A stretch of 64,000 nt of DNA, taken from positions 62,858,317 to 62,922,316 of the forward strand of contig JAHLJT010008756.1 in the NCBI GenBank assembly GCA_031308135.1, read 5' to 3'. How positions within the stretch are numbered: the first letter of the stretch is position 1; each line of letters opens with the position of its first letter. Below the pieces are notes generated by a model. The model was not told the DNA's origin, ran no database searches, and saw only the letters and a program-made list of their open reading frames with translations. Of this stretch, positions 24,050 through 34,276 are shown one piece after another. This DNA is from Acheta domesticus. Lineage: Eukaryota > Arthropoda > Insecta > Orthoptera > Gryllidae. Position numbers and translations under genes: made by a program.

Positions 24050-24470
24050 TTCTTTAACGTATCTGGAAGCAATTATTCCCGTAAATGTAGTGAATGCTAA
24101 ATCCAGGGAAGAGTCGATGTTTCTCCTCCCCTAAAACTTGAGATCTGGTGCTGAACTATACGTCAGTGTGTGAGGTTTCTCCCAAAATATTTGGTAAAGT
24201 AGTGCACTTAGGAGTGTTTGTGAATAATAAAAGAGGAGGGAAGAAGGATGAAGAAGGAAAGATAGCGCGCACGGTCCATAACCTGTTTGTTAAAGTACTA
24301 CACTGGCTTTCGTGTGGTATTGAACGGAGAGACCATGTAAAACTACCGATACGAACTGCCTACCACTAGAATTCTCCAACAGACAGTGGTTGATTTTGAC
24401 CCATCTAGAGTAGAATATTGTCTCCCCAGTTATGCATCTAGTGTAAAATATTTGTTGTTGTCGGGTCACG
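24050..24470 (-). mobile_element. Long tRNA-derived SINE, 5'-shortened decayed copy
   Basis: The minus strand shares ordered blocks with the copies at 8335-8890 and 55900-56440: CACTGTCTGTTGGAGAATT, CGGTAGTTTTACATGG, CTATCTTTCCTTC, and CATTTACGGGAATAAT near the 3' end. The B-box head is not preserved. A 73-codon plus frame overlapping it is spurious. Confidence 0.55.
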
Positions 24471-25490
24471 AACTTTAGGAACGTTCAGCGGCGCGACGAT
24501 GACAATGAAAACGTTGCCTCAGACATCGCAACCACTAGGATTGCCAATTTGCTCTCTGCTATGCCTCTGAGAATGTAAGCTGGCGTTGAAGAGGGAGAGA
24601 AAACGGGTACAGCTACAGCGTTCAACATTGGTGGGCATCGAATTGATTCACTAACACGGACTAATTCGTAATGATAAATTCTACTGAAACGGAGTTGGCT
24701 TGAAAGGATTTAGTGTAAGGGAAATGGGTGAAAACGAAAGTCGAAGGTGCTTGATTGTTTCGAGATAAAAGAAAATAAACGAACCAAGATTGTTCCTTTT
24801 TTGTACAGTACTTTTGTGTATATTGCTTAAATACTGCGTTATTTTTCCTACACGAATAAGTTTTAAACTAGTAATATTCTTTGTACAAATTTTATATTTT
24901 ATTCAAAGGCCAAAATTATACGTTCGAACTATCACAAACTAAACAAAAAATAAAAGAACAAATATCTTTGGGAACTGAACAACCAGTGTAAGAAATGTAC
25001 ACAAATGAACTGCAATACAATGAGAGGGAAATTAATTTTGCTCGCCATTGCTCTCGTGCGTTAGCATCAACGACCACCAGACTGGCAATGAGGGGTAGAT
25101 ATTTTCACCCTGTAATTACGACTTGGTGGGCAAATGTTAACTATTTTATATTATAAAATATCATTTAAATCATCACTGATTATTTCCTCGCTGACTAGTT
25201 AACCACTGTACCAGTTCCGAAATAATGATTGCCAACCTGCCAACGCACATGTTAAAAACACATTCGGGCTTGAAAATGGCGTAAGCTTTTATTAACTATC
25301 TATAACTTTACTATCTTCAAATGCAAGCAAATATATCTACTGTGTGTAGCTACTTGGTGAAATTTTAACACGACTGAATTGTGAATCAGCTTAAAGAAAA
25401 AGAAAACACGTTAGTTTACTCGCTCGAAATATCGAATACTCTGCCTTTCCTTAAACAAGCTCTCCTCTTTGTTTATTATAACTCCAGAAA
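24471..25490. other. AT-rich sequence, nothing recognised
   Basis: No frame with a domain and no clear repeat. Confidence 0.5.
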
Positions 25491-25499
25491 CGACAGCGC

Positions 25500-25940
25500 T
25501 GACTATTACAGCGGCGCCTGTTTATTTTCATTCGATCTTCATTCTCACAGCCACCCCTTTTCCGTTCCTCCCCCGTCTCTCTCACACACACTTTCTCTCT
25601 CCCTGCAGTTGTTGGTGGCGAGACCGCTGCGATGCAATTTCGCGCGACAATCCTCTCCCTCGAATTGAAAGAAGCGACGAGGGTGAGGGGAAGGTGGTGG
25701 AATCGAATTGAGGAAGCTCACTTTTATTGCGTTCGCCGGTGCGTTTCTCACGCCAGTGCACACGCGGCCTCGCTCCGACCGGTGCACGCGGCGCACGCGG
25801 GCGGCAAATCACGTTCGGAATCACGTGCGTGCGCGTCTTCCGCGTGCCAACCTCCCTCCCTTCCCAACAGTTCCCCTTCCTTCCTCTTCCCCACCCATTG
25901 CCTTTGCGCGGCCCAGAGCGTTGTTTTCGTACGCAAATAA
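25500..25940. other. GC-rich, pyrimidine-rich island
   Basis: A CT-rich tract with CACACACA and TCTCTCTCC runs (25550-25606) ends in CCCTGCAG, which looks like a 3' splice site. CpG-dense sequence follows to about 25930. Up to seven overlapping frames of 62-124 codons cover both strands and none has a domain. The acceptor-like site is not paired with a believable downstream donor. Confidence 0.5.
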
Positions 25941-25954
25941 ATTGTTTAATGAAC

Positions 25955-26215
25955 ATATGAGGTGTCCCGGGAGGAAACGTCGAAACTTCGAAAATAAGCT
26001 CTTAAGACAATTTTAAGCATATTTTGTCCAATAAACTCCTTCGATATTCCGAGTAGCTGAGCCGCAATAAGCATTCCAGCTTGTTTGAAAAAATACTTTC
26101 AAAAATTTGCATTGCAAAGTATAAAACATTTCAGAAACATGCAAATTGTAAATTGTTTCTTACTTACAAAATAAATAAATATATTTGTTCAGAAAGAAAA
26201 ATTAACACAAAAACT
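25955..26215 (+). mobile_element. Solo arm of the fold-back family
   Basis: Matches one arm of the fold-back element at 12765-13452 from GGTGTCCCGGGAGGAAAC through AAAATAAGCTCTTAAGACAA to an A-rich end. No inverted partner arm follows, so this is either a solo arm or the remnant of a rearranged element. Confidence 0.6.
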
Positions 26216-26239
26216 TAAAAAAGCAGTCGAATGGGAAAA

Positions 26240-26395
26240 AAATGGGGGTCACTTTATGCTTGGGACGAGCTTGGGGTTGTTAAGCCTTGAAATATGAAGA
26301 AGGAGGATGGTGACGAGGGGTGAAGGAACAATCACAAATACAACCATGCCTAAGCATGACTCAAACCTGCAGCTTCCTCCGAGCAGATTTTGTAG
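26240..26395 (-). mobile_element. tRNA-type SINE (second family), decayed copy
   Basis: On the minus strand, a B-box-like GGTTTGAGTCA near 26362-26372 is followed by CTTAGGCATGG, TTTGTGATTG and CTTCACC. These are the same blocks, in the same order, as the SINE at 37186-37393. Its head directly abuts the TTA array at 26396-26460. Confidence 0.55.
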
Positions 26396-26396
26396 C

Positions 26397-26447
<51 letters not shown>

Positions 26448-26460
26448 TACTATTATTATT
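26396..26460. repeat. (TTA)n microsatellite at retrotransposon 3' end
   Basis: About 20 TTA units with one interruption (TTACTAC). The minus-strand Dong-like copy A ends exactly at its border (26461). Confidence 0.9.
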
Positions 26461-28518
26461 CCTTTGCATAACGACTAAAGATGTTATGAGTCGACTGAAT
26501 ATAAAATCCCCTCCAGGTTGCAACCAGCTACCTAAGGAGCAGATCTAGGGACAGTCGGTGCCTCTACAATACTTTGCGCAAAATGTGAGCTGTTCCAAAT
26601 AAGCAATTTCTTGCACTTCCCAGTCTTTTGAATGACCTGGAAGTTTAGCTAAGTTCTTACACAAATTTTGCGGAACCCAGAGCTCTGATAACTATCGGGA
26701 CGACATGTGGTTTTTAGGCCCCACATTCGGCTGATCTCGATTTCCAAACTCTTGTATTTAAGACGTTTCTCTGCCTCCTTCATTACGCTTTGGTCACAGC
26801 AATATCTACAAGTAGACAAGATTTTTTTTCAAAATCCCGGATAACAATATCCGGTTTGTTTGCTGCTATCGTGCGACCCGTTTGAATTTGTTGATCGTAC
26901 AATTTCGTACACAGTCCAAAAGATGTCGCCGGTTGTTTTCGAGGGCGGTTCAAAGCTGCAGTGGAGGAGACTACTCACGATCGTGGCTGACCGGGAGACG
27001 CCGCGTCGCAGGTTGAGTTGCCAACGTTTCGATAGCCATGTCGCGGGTCATCTTGATGATGGACTACATATTTTCCCATTCCAACTATTGCATTGTGTCA
27101 GGAGGCTTCAATTTGCCTGAGGCCTCTTGCTCCTTCCTTACGTGACACAAAATCTATGTACATCAGCTCGAGGGTGGGTGACATGGTGCGTTGTTATCAG
27201 TTTTCTGTTTTTTCGATCCATGATTCGAATTTCTTGCTTAGTCCAGTCCATTAATCCAAACCTGTACTCGACTACAAGTACCGCCAAACTACCAATTGCA
27301 GATATTTTATTCCTGGAGTTCAGAGCGGCCTACAGGACAAGTCTCACTCTTCTGTAATACTCCCTGCAAATTCTCTCTTTCATTGTGTCGTTCGAGATAG
27401 TGTCACATTCTTCAATGCCCAAATATTAGTAAGATTTACCTGGGTACATTGAATCTCAGTGTGCATATAAACTTCAATGCTCTCTGACGTCAGTTTGCCT
27501 GTTTTTAAATCGATTTTTGCACACTTGTCAAGACCAAACTTCATGCAGATGTCATTGCTTGAGTCATTAACAGGGGATTAACAGGGGATACCCCTGTTCA
27601 TCCGAATACTTCTGGTTTCCACTGCTTCCTTTACGCTATATATTAGTAACCTGGTACGCCACGACTTCATGCCTTGCAAAACTCAATAAGTTGAGGATGA
27701 AATCGATAGGTCTTCACGGTCTTCAAAACCCAACCGTGCGGTACACTATCAATGGCCTTTTGGTAGTCAATTCAAGCCATACTTAAATTACGTTTTCGTT
27801 TCTTTACATAATTTAAGATGATTTTATTTAGTGGCAAGATTTCCTTATGGCCATAAGAACCTTTACGACATCCTTTTTGTTCAACTGGCAACAGATGGTT
27901 CTTCTCTAGGTGTGTGTTCATTTTGTCAGCTATGGTTGCAGTTATAACTTTGTTCAGTACTGGCAGACAAGTGATTGGCCTGGAGTTCTTTGCCAAGGAG
28001 CTATTTCCCGCTCTGGGTAGCAAATACGTGATGCCGCGTGTGAGTCATTCCGGGAGTTCTTTTCGGTTTTCTAAAATTTTATTAACAGCTTTGCAAGAGG
28101 GGAATGTAATGGTGTTACTTTCTTAATCCAATAAATTTGGATCTGATCAATCCCGAAGTATTTTCAGTTTCTCATGTTCTTAATTCTTTGGAGGAGGTCC
28201 TCTTCCGAGAATTCGTGAACATCTTCCACTGTTTCCACAAGTTCATCGACAGCATCAACTTGAAGTCAAGATCCTTCTTTCTTGTAGGATCTACTTTTCT
28301 CCCAGATTCCTGCCCAAAATGCTTCGACGCCATCTTTTGAAGGAGTGACAGCATTGCCATTCGGTTTTCGGATCAGGCTGCGATAGAAACTTTTCGTGTC
28401 TGTTTCAAACCGATACTGCACACGGAAATCTATTCTACGTTTGTAACGTCTAATTCGTTGAGCCCATGCTTGAATTTTCTCTTTTAGCTTCTCAACTACC
28501 ATTAGCCTGCTTGTGTCA
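26461..28518 (-). pseudogene. Dong-like retrotransposon copy A, internally deleted
   Basis: Aligns along its whole length with the minus-strand element at 34275-37016, about 85-90 % identical by eye. Frames at 28266-28502 and 27772-28023 match residues 1-80 and about 164-246 of the intact copy. Two internal deletions are evident. One near 27565-27600 removes about 190 bp including the catalytic YMDD region and leaves a doubled ACAGGGGATT. One near 26940-27045 removes about 450 bp including the CCHC knuckle. The endonuclease PD region near 26830-26870 is still recognisable. Frameshifts break the rest. It starts at the same 5' point as the intact copy, within a few bases, and is flanked on both sides by TTA arrays. 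Confidence 0.85.
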
Positions 28519-28637
28519 TTTATTATTATTACTGTTAATGTTATTATTGTTATTATTAATATTATTATTATTTATATTATTATTATTTATATTATTACTG
28601 TTGTTAATATTAGTATTATTGTTAATATTATTATTTT
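28519..28637. repeat. TTA-rich microsatellite at 5' end of copy A
   Basis: Imperfect TTA/TTG/TTT triplets over about 120 bp. Together with 26396-26460 it brackets copy A. Translations here are runs of leucine or asparagine and are not genes. Confidence 0.8.
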
Positions 28638-30585
28638 TGTGTGCGTTAGCACATGTTGTTTGCAATGAAATTTTGTAGCCTGGGAGGTTTGAGTTTCTAT
28701 ATTGTCGGATTTTCAACTAGTTTAAAAATTTTTGTATTTGGCTTGAATATGAATGAAGCTTTTAATGACTGGCTGTTCGAATTGTTGTCTTCTTTTGTTT
28801 TCTTTTTATCAATTCTACGTGGATATCGGAGTATGACCTTAAACAAGAGATTATGGAGTGCGCCTAAGATATTTTCTCGGATAAGGCGCTCCGTTATTGC
28901 CTACGAATATCCCAATATCTTCTATTACGCTCTTGAAACTGCTTCTTTGATACTCAAGAGTAGAATGGGGGAAGTACAGAATCAATGGCTTTCGTTTGTA
29001 TTTTTAAGAAGTGTAATAACAAAGTATTAAATGATTCACTAAGAGGTAGACTAAGAAATACCAAATCTGAATCTTGGTTGAATAATGATTGCATTATGAC
29101 TCTAAGTAATTTTTGAATTATACAAATGTTTAATTTTCAAATGAATCGACGATTTTGGGGAATTATATAGAAGAAAGTTGTAATGATACATTGAACTTAT
29201 ACTTGTCTATGCAACTATTTTTCCCAAAGTTATTCATAACGGTAATTTTAAATGTAAAAATTCTAAGATATGAAACATACCATAACGTCTTCTACATGAC
29301 CTGACACTGAAAGACTTACTTCCGTTCTTTATCATAAGTGTAAAGTTCACGTTTCTTATCCTTCCACATTCGTCTCACAACGGGATCTAGCCATATATCA
29401 CGGTACTGTGGGCAATGGATACTCCTATTTCCATGCACACCTGTAACTTCCTTGAGTAGGTCGCTGGTTAGTTCTCTTGGTCTCCGTATGACAAATGGAC
29501 ACATGTTTCACATGCGACACCGTCACGAGATGTTCACGCCGATATACGTGGCTTCCGGTTAGTGGCAACGAGTTAAGTTCAGTACGTGACGCGAATGTCT
29601 GTAGGTTCATTTGTCTTACCTTATATACCAGACATACGGCAGGAGATGACAACATTCTTATGCAAACTAGAGAAAAGATTTTGCGACAACCCGCAACGGT
29701 AAGAAATTTTGAACTCTTGAGACACATAACTTCTGGTGGATGTCCCAATAATGCTGCTGAATTATACACAGTGGTAATTCTGCGAGACATTTATGTCTGA
29801 ATCCTAAACATTAAAATGTAAAATAAGCATGGGAATACATAAATGCCTTGTCACGTTTCTTGTACTACAAATGTACAAAGGCGATAGAAACGTTTTTAAA
29901 CCAATATTTGACATTCGTAGTAAAAGTGTTGTGATCTCTGAAACAAATATTTTGTCTGCTCATAGACTTTTTGTATTGTAAATTAAATTATCATATGATT
30001 AAACGCCTAAGTGGAAAATAATTGATTTGTTTACAATAGGCGGCTCACAAATAGTAATAACTTAATTCATGAATAATGTAGTTGGTTTTGGGCGTACTCT
30101 GAGAACGAAATTCATCAACTATTTTCACTATCATAAAAAAATTACTTTTTTATTCAGCGTAGTGTACAATTGTGCATTAAAACGTTTTTCTTCTTTTTAT
30201 CTGTTGCGCAAAGATCCAACCTAAATTAATGTCGTGTGCAAATTTTAAATCTCATCCTCACGCTTACTCCTCAAGATTATATTTTATTTCGTCGTAATAC
30301 GTATACTTCATTGAAAAACCTACAACACGTCAATAATAATCAGTTAAAGGTAAGCTTAATTTTTAAAATACTCAGTTCAATACTCAGTTGTAGGTAAGAT
30401 TAATTTTTAAAATGTACTAATGTAGTACCTTATACCTTAATTGAAATTCCTGTATTGCTCAAAATATGCCACGCTTCGTCCAACTTGAATCGCAGAACCT
30501 TCCGGTCAGAGAAACTGCAGATGTTGTGTTAAACCTTCACAACCAATTCCAAAACTTTTATTCTGTGATGTTCTGCTAGCTGGCC
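28638..30585. other. Unassigned sequence with unexplained frames
   Basis: A plus frame of 125 codons (28653-29030) and opposed frames of 101 and 121 codons at 29425-29800 have no recognisable domain. At 30341-30414 a 30-base block containing GGTAAGNTTAATTTTTAAAAT is duplicated in tandem with a period of about 44 bp. No gene call is justified. Confidence 0.35.
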
Positions 30586-30589
30586 CACT

Positions 30590-30800
30590 GCGCAATGCTG
30601 CCGCCCCACCAACATCGTGGAGGGGAAAACGAGGGCGTTAAAAATAACCGGGCGAAGTGCGCGGTTCGTGACCCGGGGAAGTCCCCCCACCCCGGGCTAT
30701 ATGTGGCTCGTTCTCGTTGGTCGGTGAAATACGGCTGTGCCATGCAGCGGCCTTCCCCGGATGGACCTTCTGGGGATAGGTGGGTGAGACGGGAAAGCGA
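30590..30800. other. Short CpG-rich island
   Basis: GC-rich, with an internal inverted motif GGGGAAGTCCCCCCACCCC near 30676. Frames on both strands (82 and 101 codons) have no domain. Confidence 0.5.
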
Positions 30801-30919
30801 TGAATCTGGATGTGAAGTAAAAGAATGCCAGTGTTTATTTTGATCTAATGACGGGTATTTTCCTTCCTGTTCAGATTGCAAGTGCTAAAAATGTCAGGGT
30901 TCTAAAATCTCTACAGTAA

Positions 30920-31770
30920 AAATAACTAGTGATGCTACAACAGCACGTACTTCTTCGCATTTTTTGAAACTTTTTGAAATTCTGAAAATTTAGTGTTCAA
31001 CGAAAATTGGACTCATTTTTGAAAGCAAAATTCGCAAAATACGATAACAAATTAAAGAAAAAATTGGAGCTATTTTAGATAAATCTTTTTAATTGCTTTT
31101 CTTCCTCCCTTTGTTACACGAAAACTATTCAGATGTTGAAAATCAGTATAAAGACTTTTTAAATGTTCATTTAAATGTGCAAAATCTTTAAATTTTGAAG
31201 ATGTAATTATGCTGAACAAATTTTATTTGAAAAATTGTCTTCATATTGTGGTTGCTTCAAGACGCCGAAAATAAATTAAATTAATGCAATTTTCGAAAAT
31301 TCAGTGAGTTGAACATAAATCAAACCCGCGCCATTTTTGTCAGGGTACTTTGGCCTAATCGAGAAAAAAATTCGAGAAAAGTTTGAAAAGTTGAGGGTTC
31401 AATTATTTCCAAAAAATCGGAATTTCGGAAATTGGATAACCACTTCAAATGCAAGGGACTGTGGCATCACACCAATCAATTGGGGAAATTTTAATGAAAA
31501 TCGTTCCTCTGGTTTAGCCGCTAGCGTTATTCATGGACAGACGTTTTGCCGCAAAAAAACTTTTCGATGCCAAGGTACCATAAACCATTGATTCTGACTA
31601 TACAACATGTTAGAGAAAGTTATTAACTACATATAAGAACAACAATTATTCTCTTTTTCGTCATAAGGGACTCAAAAAACGAGTTTTCTGTTAAAAATAT
31701 TGATTTTGCTGCATCATCGCAATACTTTCTTTCAATACGTAAGCAGTATGCAAGAAAGTAAAGATGCATC
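30920..31770 (+). repeat. Dispersed AT-rich repeat, copy without CAGA tail
   Basis: Shares ordered blocks with 41990-42897 and 49150-50340: CTACAACAGCACGTACTT at the start, CAATTGGGGAAATTTTAATG, then GGTTTAGCCGCTAGCGTTAT, GACGTTTTGCCG, ACGAGTTTTCTGT and TAAGCAGTATGCAAG at the end. It is non-coding. In this copy the CAGA-type stretch is only a single GGACAGACG. Confidence 0.6.
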
Positions 31771-32184
31771 CAATGATGGAGGCCAGTGAAATGCCGTGTG
31801 AATCATTTTATGGTTCAGTTTTGCAAATGGTTGGTTAAAAATTGAGTTACATGTACGCACTTCACAATCAAGACTCAACTTTAAAATCCTGATCCAAAAT
31901 ATTGTGTAGTATACCGTTCGTTAAAAAAGGAACATTTTAAACGAGTACAAATAGCAGGACACCTCGTAATTTCAACAAATTTTCATTGCGCACAACATTT
32001 TCATCTGATGATGAGACCACATTAGTAAGTCGAAGCCTCAAACAAATGAAGAAAGAGACGCCAATCGAAATTATTGACGAATGAGTGGACAGAACCTTTA
32101 GGTAACTGTCAGCACGAGCCGTGCTGTTGAATCTTTGGTTCCTTGTTACACTAACTTCTCTATAATTAAGGAAGTGACGTTAGA
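31771..32184. other. AT-rich sequence, nothing recognised
   Basis: No frame or repeat of note. Confidence 0.5.
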
Positions 32185-33080
32185 GTAGCGATAGTTGTGG
32201 TTGTAGTTCTGGTAGTTCTGATTATAGTATTGGTTGTTGTGATTGTAGTTGGGTTTGTTTTGATTGTTGTTAGGGTTATGGTTGTAATTATCATTGTGGT
32301 TGTAGTAATGGTTGATTGTAATTATGTATGTTGTGCTTGTAGTTTTGGTTGTGGTTGCAGTTGTGGTTGTGGTTGTTCCGACGGCGGTGGCGATGGCGGC
32401 GACGGCGACGGCAAATGCTGGGCAAAGACGCCGGCGGGATGGGGGGGGCGGGGTAAGGGGTAGCGGGCCCGGGTGCGAGAGCGGGTGCGAGAGCGGGTGC
32501 GAGAGCGGGTGCGAGAGCGGGTGCGAGAGCGGGTGCGAGAGCGGGTGCGAGAGCGGGTGCGAGAGCGGGTGCGAGAGCGGGTGCGAGAGCGGGTGTGAGA
32601 GCGGGTGCAAGGGCGGGTGCAAGGGCGGGTGCGAGGGCGGGTGCGAGGGCGGGTGCGAGGGCGGGTGCGAGGGCGGGTGCGAGGGCGGGTGCGAGGGCGG
32701 GGGCGAGAGCGGAGGCGCGGGCGGGGACGGGGGCGAGAGTGGAGGCGAGGGCGGAGGCGGGGGCAAATGCGTGGGCGGGGGCGGGGGCGGGGGCGAGGGC
32801 GGGGGCGGGGGGGCGGTGGCGGAGGAGGGGGCGAAGGCGGTGGCGAAGGTGGTGGCGGGGGTGAAGGCGGGGGCGGGGGCGGAGGTGAGGGCGTGGGCGA
32901 GGGCGGGGGTGTGGGCGGTAGCGAGGGCGAGGTCGGAGGCTAGGTCGGGGGCGAGGGTGAGGGCGAGAACGGGGGCGAGGGCGGGGGGAGGGTGGGGGCG
33001 AGGGCGCATGGGTGGGCGGGAAGCGCGGGCGAGGGTGTGGGTGGGGGAGGCGATGGGGGGGAAGGAGCGAAGGGGGGCAG
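32185..33080. repeat. G-rich minisatellite, 12-bp unit
   Basis: GTT/GTGGTT-type repeats (32190-32390) lead into 19 nearly perfect 12-bp units at 32471-32698. The first ten are GGGTGCGAGAGC, followed by variants ending in AAGGGC or GAGGGC. After that GGGGGCGAGGGC-like sequence decays to about 33060. Because 12 is a multiple of three, the array is open in several frames on both strands (265-330 codons). These encode tetrapeptide repeats such as CESG or ALAP and are not credible genes. Clustered GGGGG runs at about 32757-32815 suggest G-quadruplex potential. Confidence 0.9.
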
Positions 33081-33399
33081 CAGCACATCCGCTAACGGTG
33101 TCGTTCCGCGGGGAGGAACTGCCCTTTACAAGGTTTCTAAAAGCGTCTCCGGCGGAGGTTTATTTCTTGGCCGTTGCTTACGCGCTGTTATGTGGCTGCG
33201 CGGCCGACAGCACGACCTCAAGAGGGGACGACGGGCGTGAGATATTGATGTTCGAGCAACTGAGTTACAGTAGACTTGTTACGGCTTACACAAGAAGTTC
33301 GTAAGGCAATTCAAATTCCATAAAAGCAGTTCTATTTTTCACCACACTGACATCATTTTATACATAATTTAAAAGATTCACATTAAATAATTGAAATAA
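33081..33399. other. CpG-rich flank of minisatellite, then AT-rich
   Basis: GC-rich sequence continues to about 33240 and then becomes AT-rich. No exon was identified. Confidence 0.5.
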
Positions 33400-33400
33400 A

Positions 33401-33437
<37 letters not shown>
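33400..33437. repeat. (TTA)n microsatellite
   Basis: About 12 TTA units lying roughly 120 bp upstream of the plus-strand Dong-like fragment. Confidence 0.9.
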
Positions 33438-33438
<1 letters not shown>

Positions 33439-33486
33439 GAGATTATACACAGCTGCAGCAGTCTTTCGCAGTTCGTATGCTATAAT

Positions 33487-33560
33487 TCCTTAAGGACTAA
33501 GGACTATCCAGATATTTTGCAACTTCCTTAAGGAATAAGGACTAACCAGATATTTTGCAG
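33487..33560 (+). repeat. Tandem duplication of about 37 bp
   Basis: Two copies of a block containing CCTTAAGGA, TAAGGACTA and CCAGATATTTTGCA stand side by side with few differences. It is probably a replication-slippage duplication next to the decayed retrotransposon fragment. Confidence 0.65.
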
Positions 33561-33832
33561 CAAATGTGATATCCAATTGTAGAAGTTACTGCGTCATTCG
33601 ATCAGAACGTCGTAAAAAGGGAAGCATTGTTCTTACCGACAGATATGGAAGCTATGGAAGTTATCCCTCAAAAGTTATGAAGAACTTGTCCAAATATCCA
33701 GATTATTCAAAAGATTGAAAAGTGAAAGATACAGCGAAATTGAGAAAAGACCTAATTTTGAGCTAAGTATTGTGGACACACGAAGAGGGTGGAAATGTAA
33801 TCGACAGCTAACATTTTCAGTCGTGAATTTAG
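33556..33832 (+). pseudogene. Decayed Dong-like 3' end, opposite orientation
   Basis: The plus-strand translation IVEVTASFDQNVVKRE matches residues 776-791 (LIDVAVPCDQNVVTKE) of the intact minus-strand protein. After a gap come VIPQKL and, in a shifted frame, KNLSKYPDYSKD (compare KNLSKLPGNSKD). The DNA then matches the 3' UTR (AAGTATTGTGGACAC and AACATTTTCAGTCGTGA). So this is an older relative inserted in the plus direction, with deletions and frameshifts. A (GATG)n run and a (TAA)n array follow it. Confidence 0.65.
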
Positions 33833-33835
33833 GGG

Positions 33836-33938
33836 ATGATGATGATGATGATCATTATTACTTACGTGCGAAGATTGTATTGTATATTTATAATAATAAT
33901 AATAATAATAATTATTATTATTATTATTGTTATTATTT
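33836..33938. repeat. GATG run and head-to-head TAA/TTA microsatellite
   Basis: GATGATGATGATGATGATC at 33836-33852 is followed by (TAA)n (33889-33911), which passes directly into (TTA)n (to 33938). The switch makes a perfect microsatellite palindrome. It fits the tails of two Dong-like copies meeting tail to tail: TAA from the plus copy and TTA from the minus copy that starts at 33939. Confidence 0.8.
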
Positions 33939-34250
33939 TGCTACTTCACGACTAAAAATGTTATGAGTTTGTTGAATATATAATCCACTCCAGGTTGCAT
34001 AGAGGTTTCTAAGGAGCAGATCTAGGGTCTGTCAGTGCCTCTACAATACGTTGCACAAAATGTGGGCTGTTCCAAATAAAGCAATGTCTTGTACTTCCCA
34101 GTCTTTTGAATGACCAGAGGGTTAAGTTCTTACACAAATTTTGTAGAACAAATTCCAGAGCCCCAATAACTATCGGGACGATCTATGCTTTTACGCACCA
34201 TATTCGACTGATGTTGATTTCCGAACTCGTATATAATCTTATCTTACAGG
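33939..34250 (-). pseudogene. Dong-like copy B, 3'-end fragment
   Basis: Matches the last 310 bp or so of the intact element (its region 34275-34582), with about 80-85 % identity by eye. It covers the 3' UTR and the codons for the C-terminus. The 3' end lies at a TTA array and the 5' end is truncated at about 34248. There the sequence GGGCCGGCTT joins the next TTA array. This is the 5'-truncated product typical of LINE insertion. Confidence 0.8.
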
Positions 34251-34276
34251 GCCGGCTTATTATTATTATTATTACT
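34249..34276. repeat. SINE-head stub plus (TTA)n between copies B and C
   Basis: GGGCCGGCTT followed by (ATT)n. The same GGGGCCGGCTT starts the SINE at 37393 when read on the minus strand. The array is only about 20 bp, so copies B and C are almost directly adjacent, both with 3' ends to the left. Confidence 0.7.

Noticed and set aside
25381..26016. Acceptor-like CCCTGCAG followed by a GTTGGTGGCGAG frame, suggestive of a protease start
   Set aside because: The residues do not continue into a trypsin-like pattern and no donor follows. The frame is one of many in a GC-rich island.
26860..28360. Several plus- and minus-strand small frames near 27-28 kb
   Set aside because: They are fragments or shadows of the deleted Dong-like copy A.
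32146..33304. Frames of 265-330 codons on both strands
   Set aside because: They are translations of a 12-bp minisatellite, open because the unit is a multiple of three and lacks stops.
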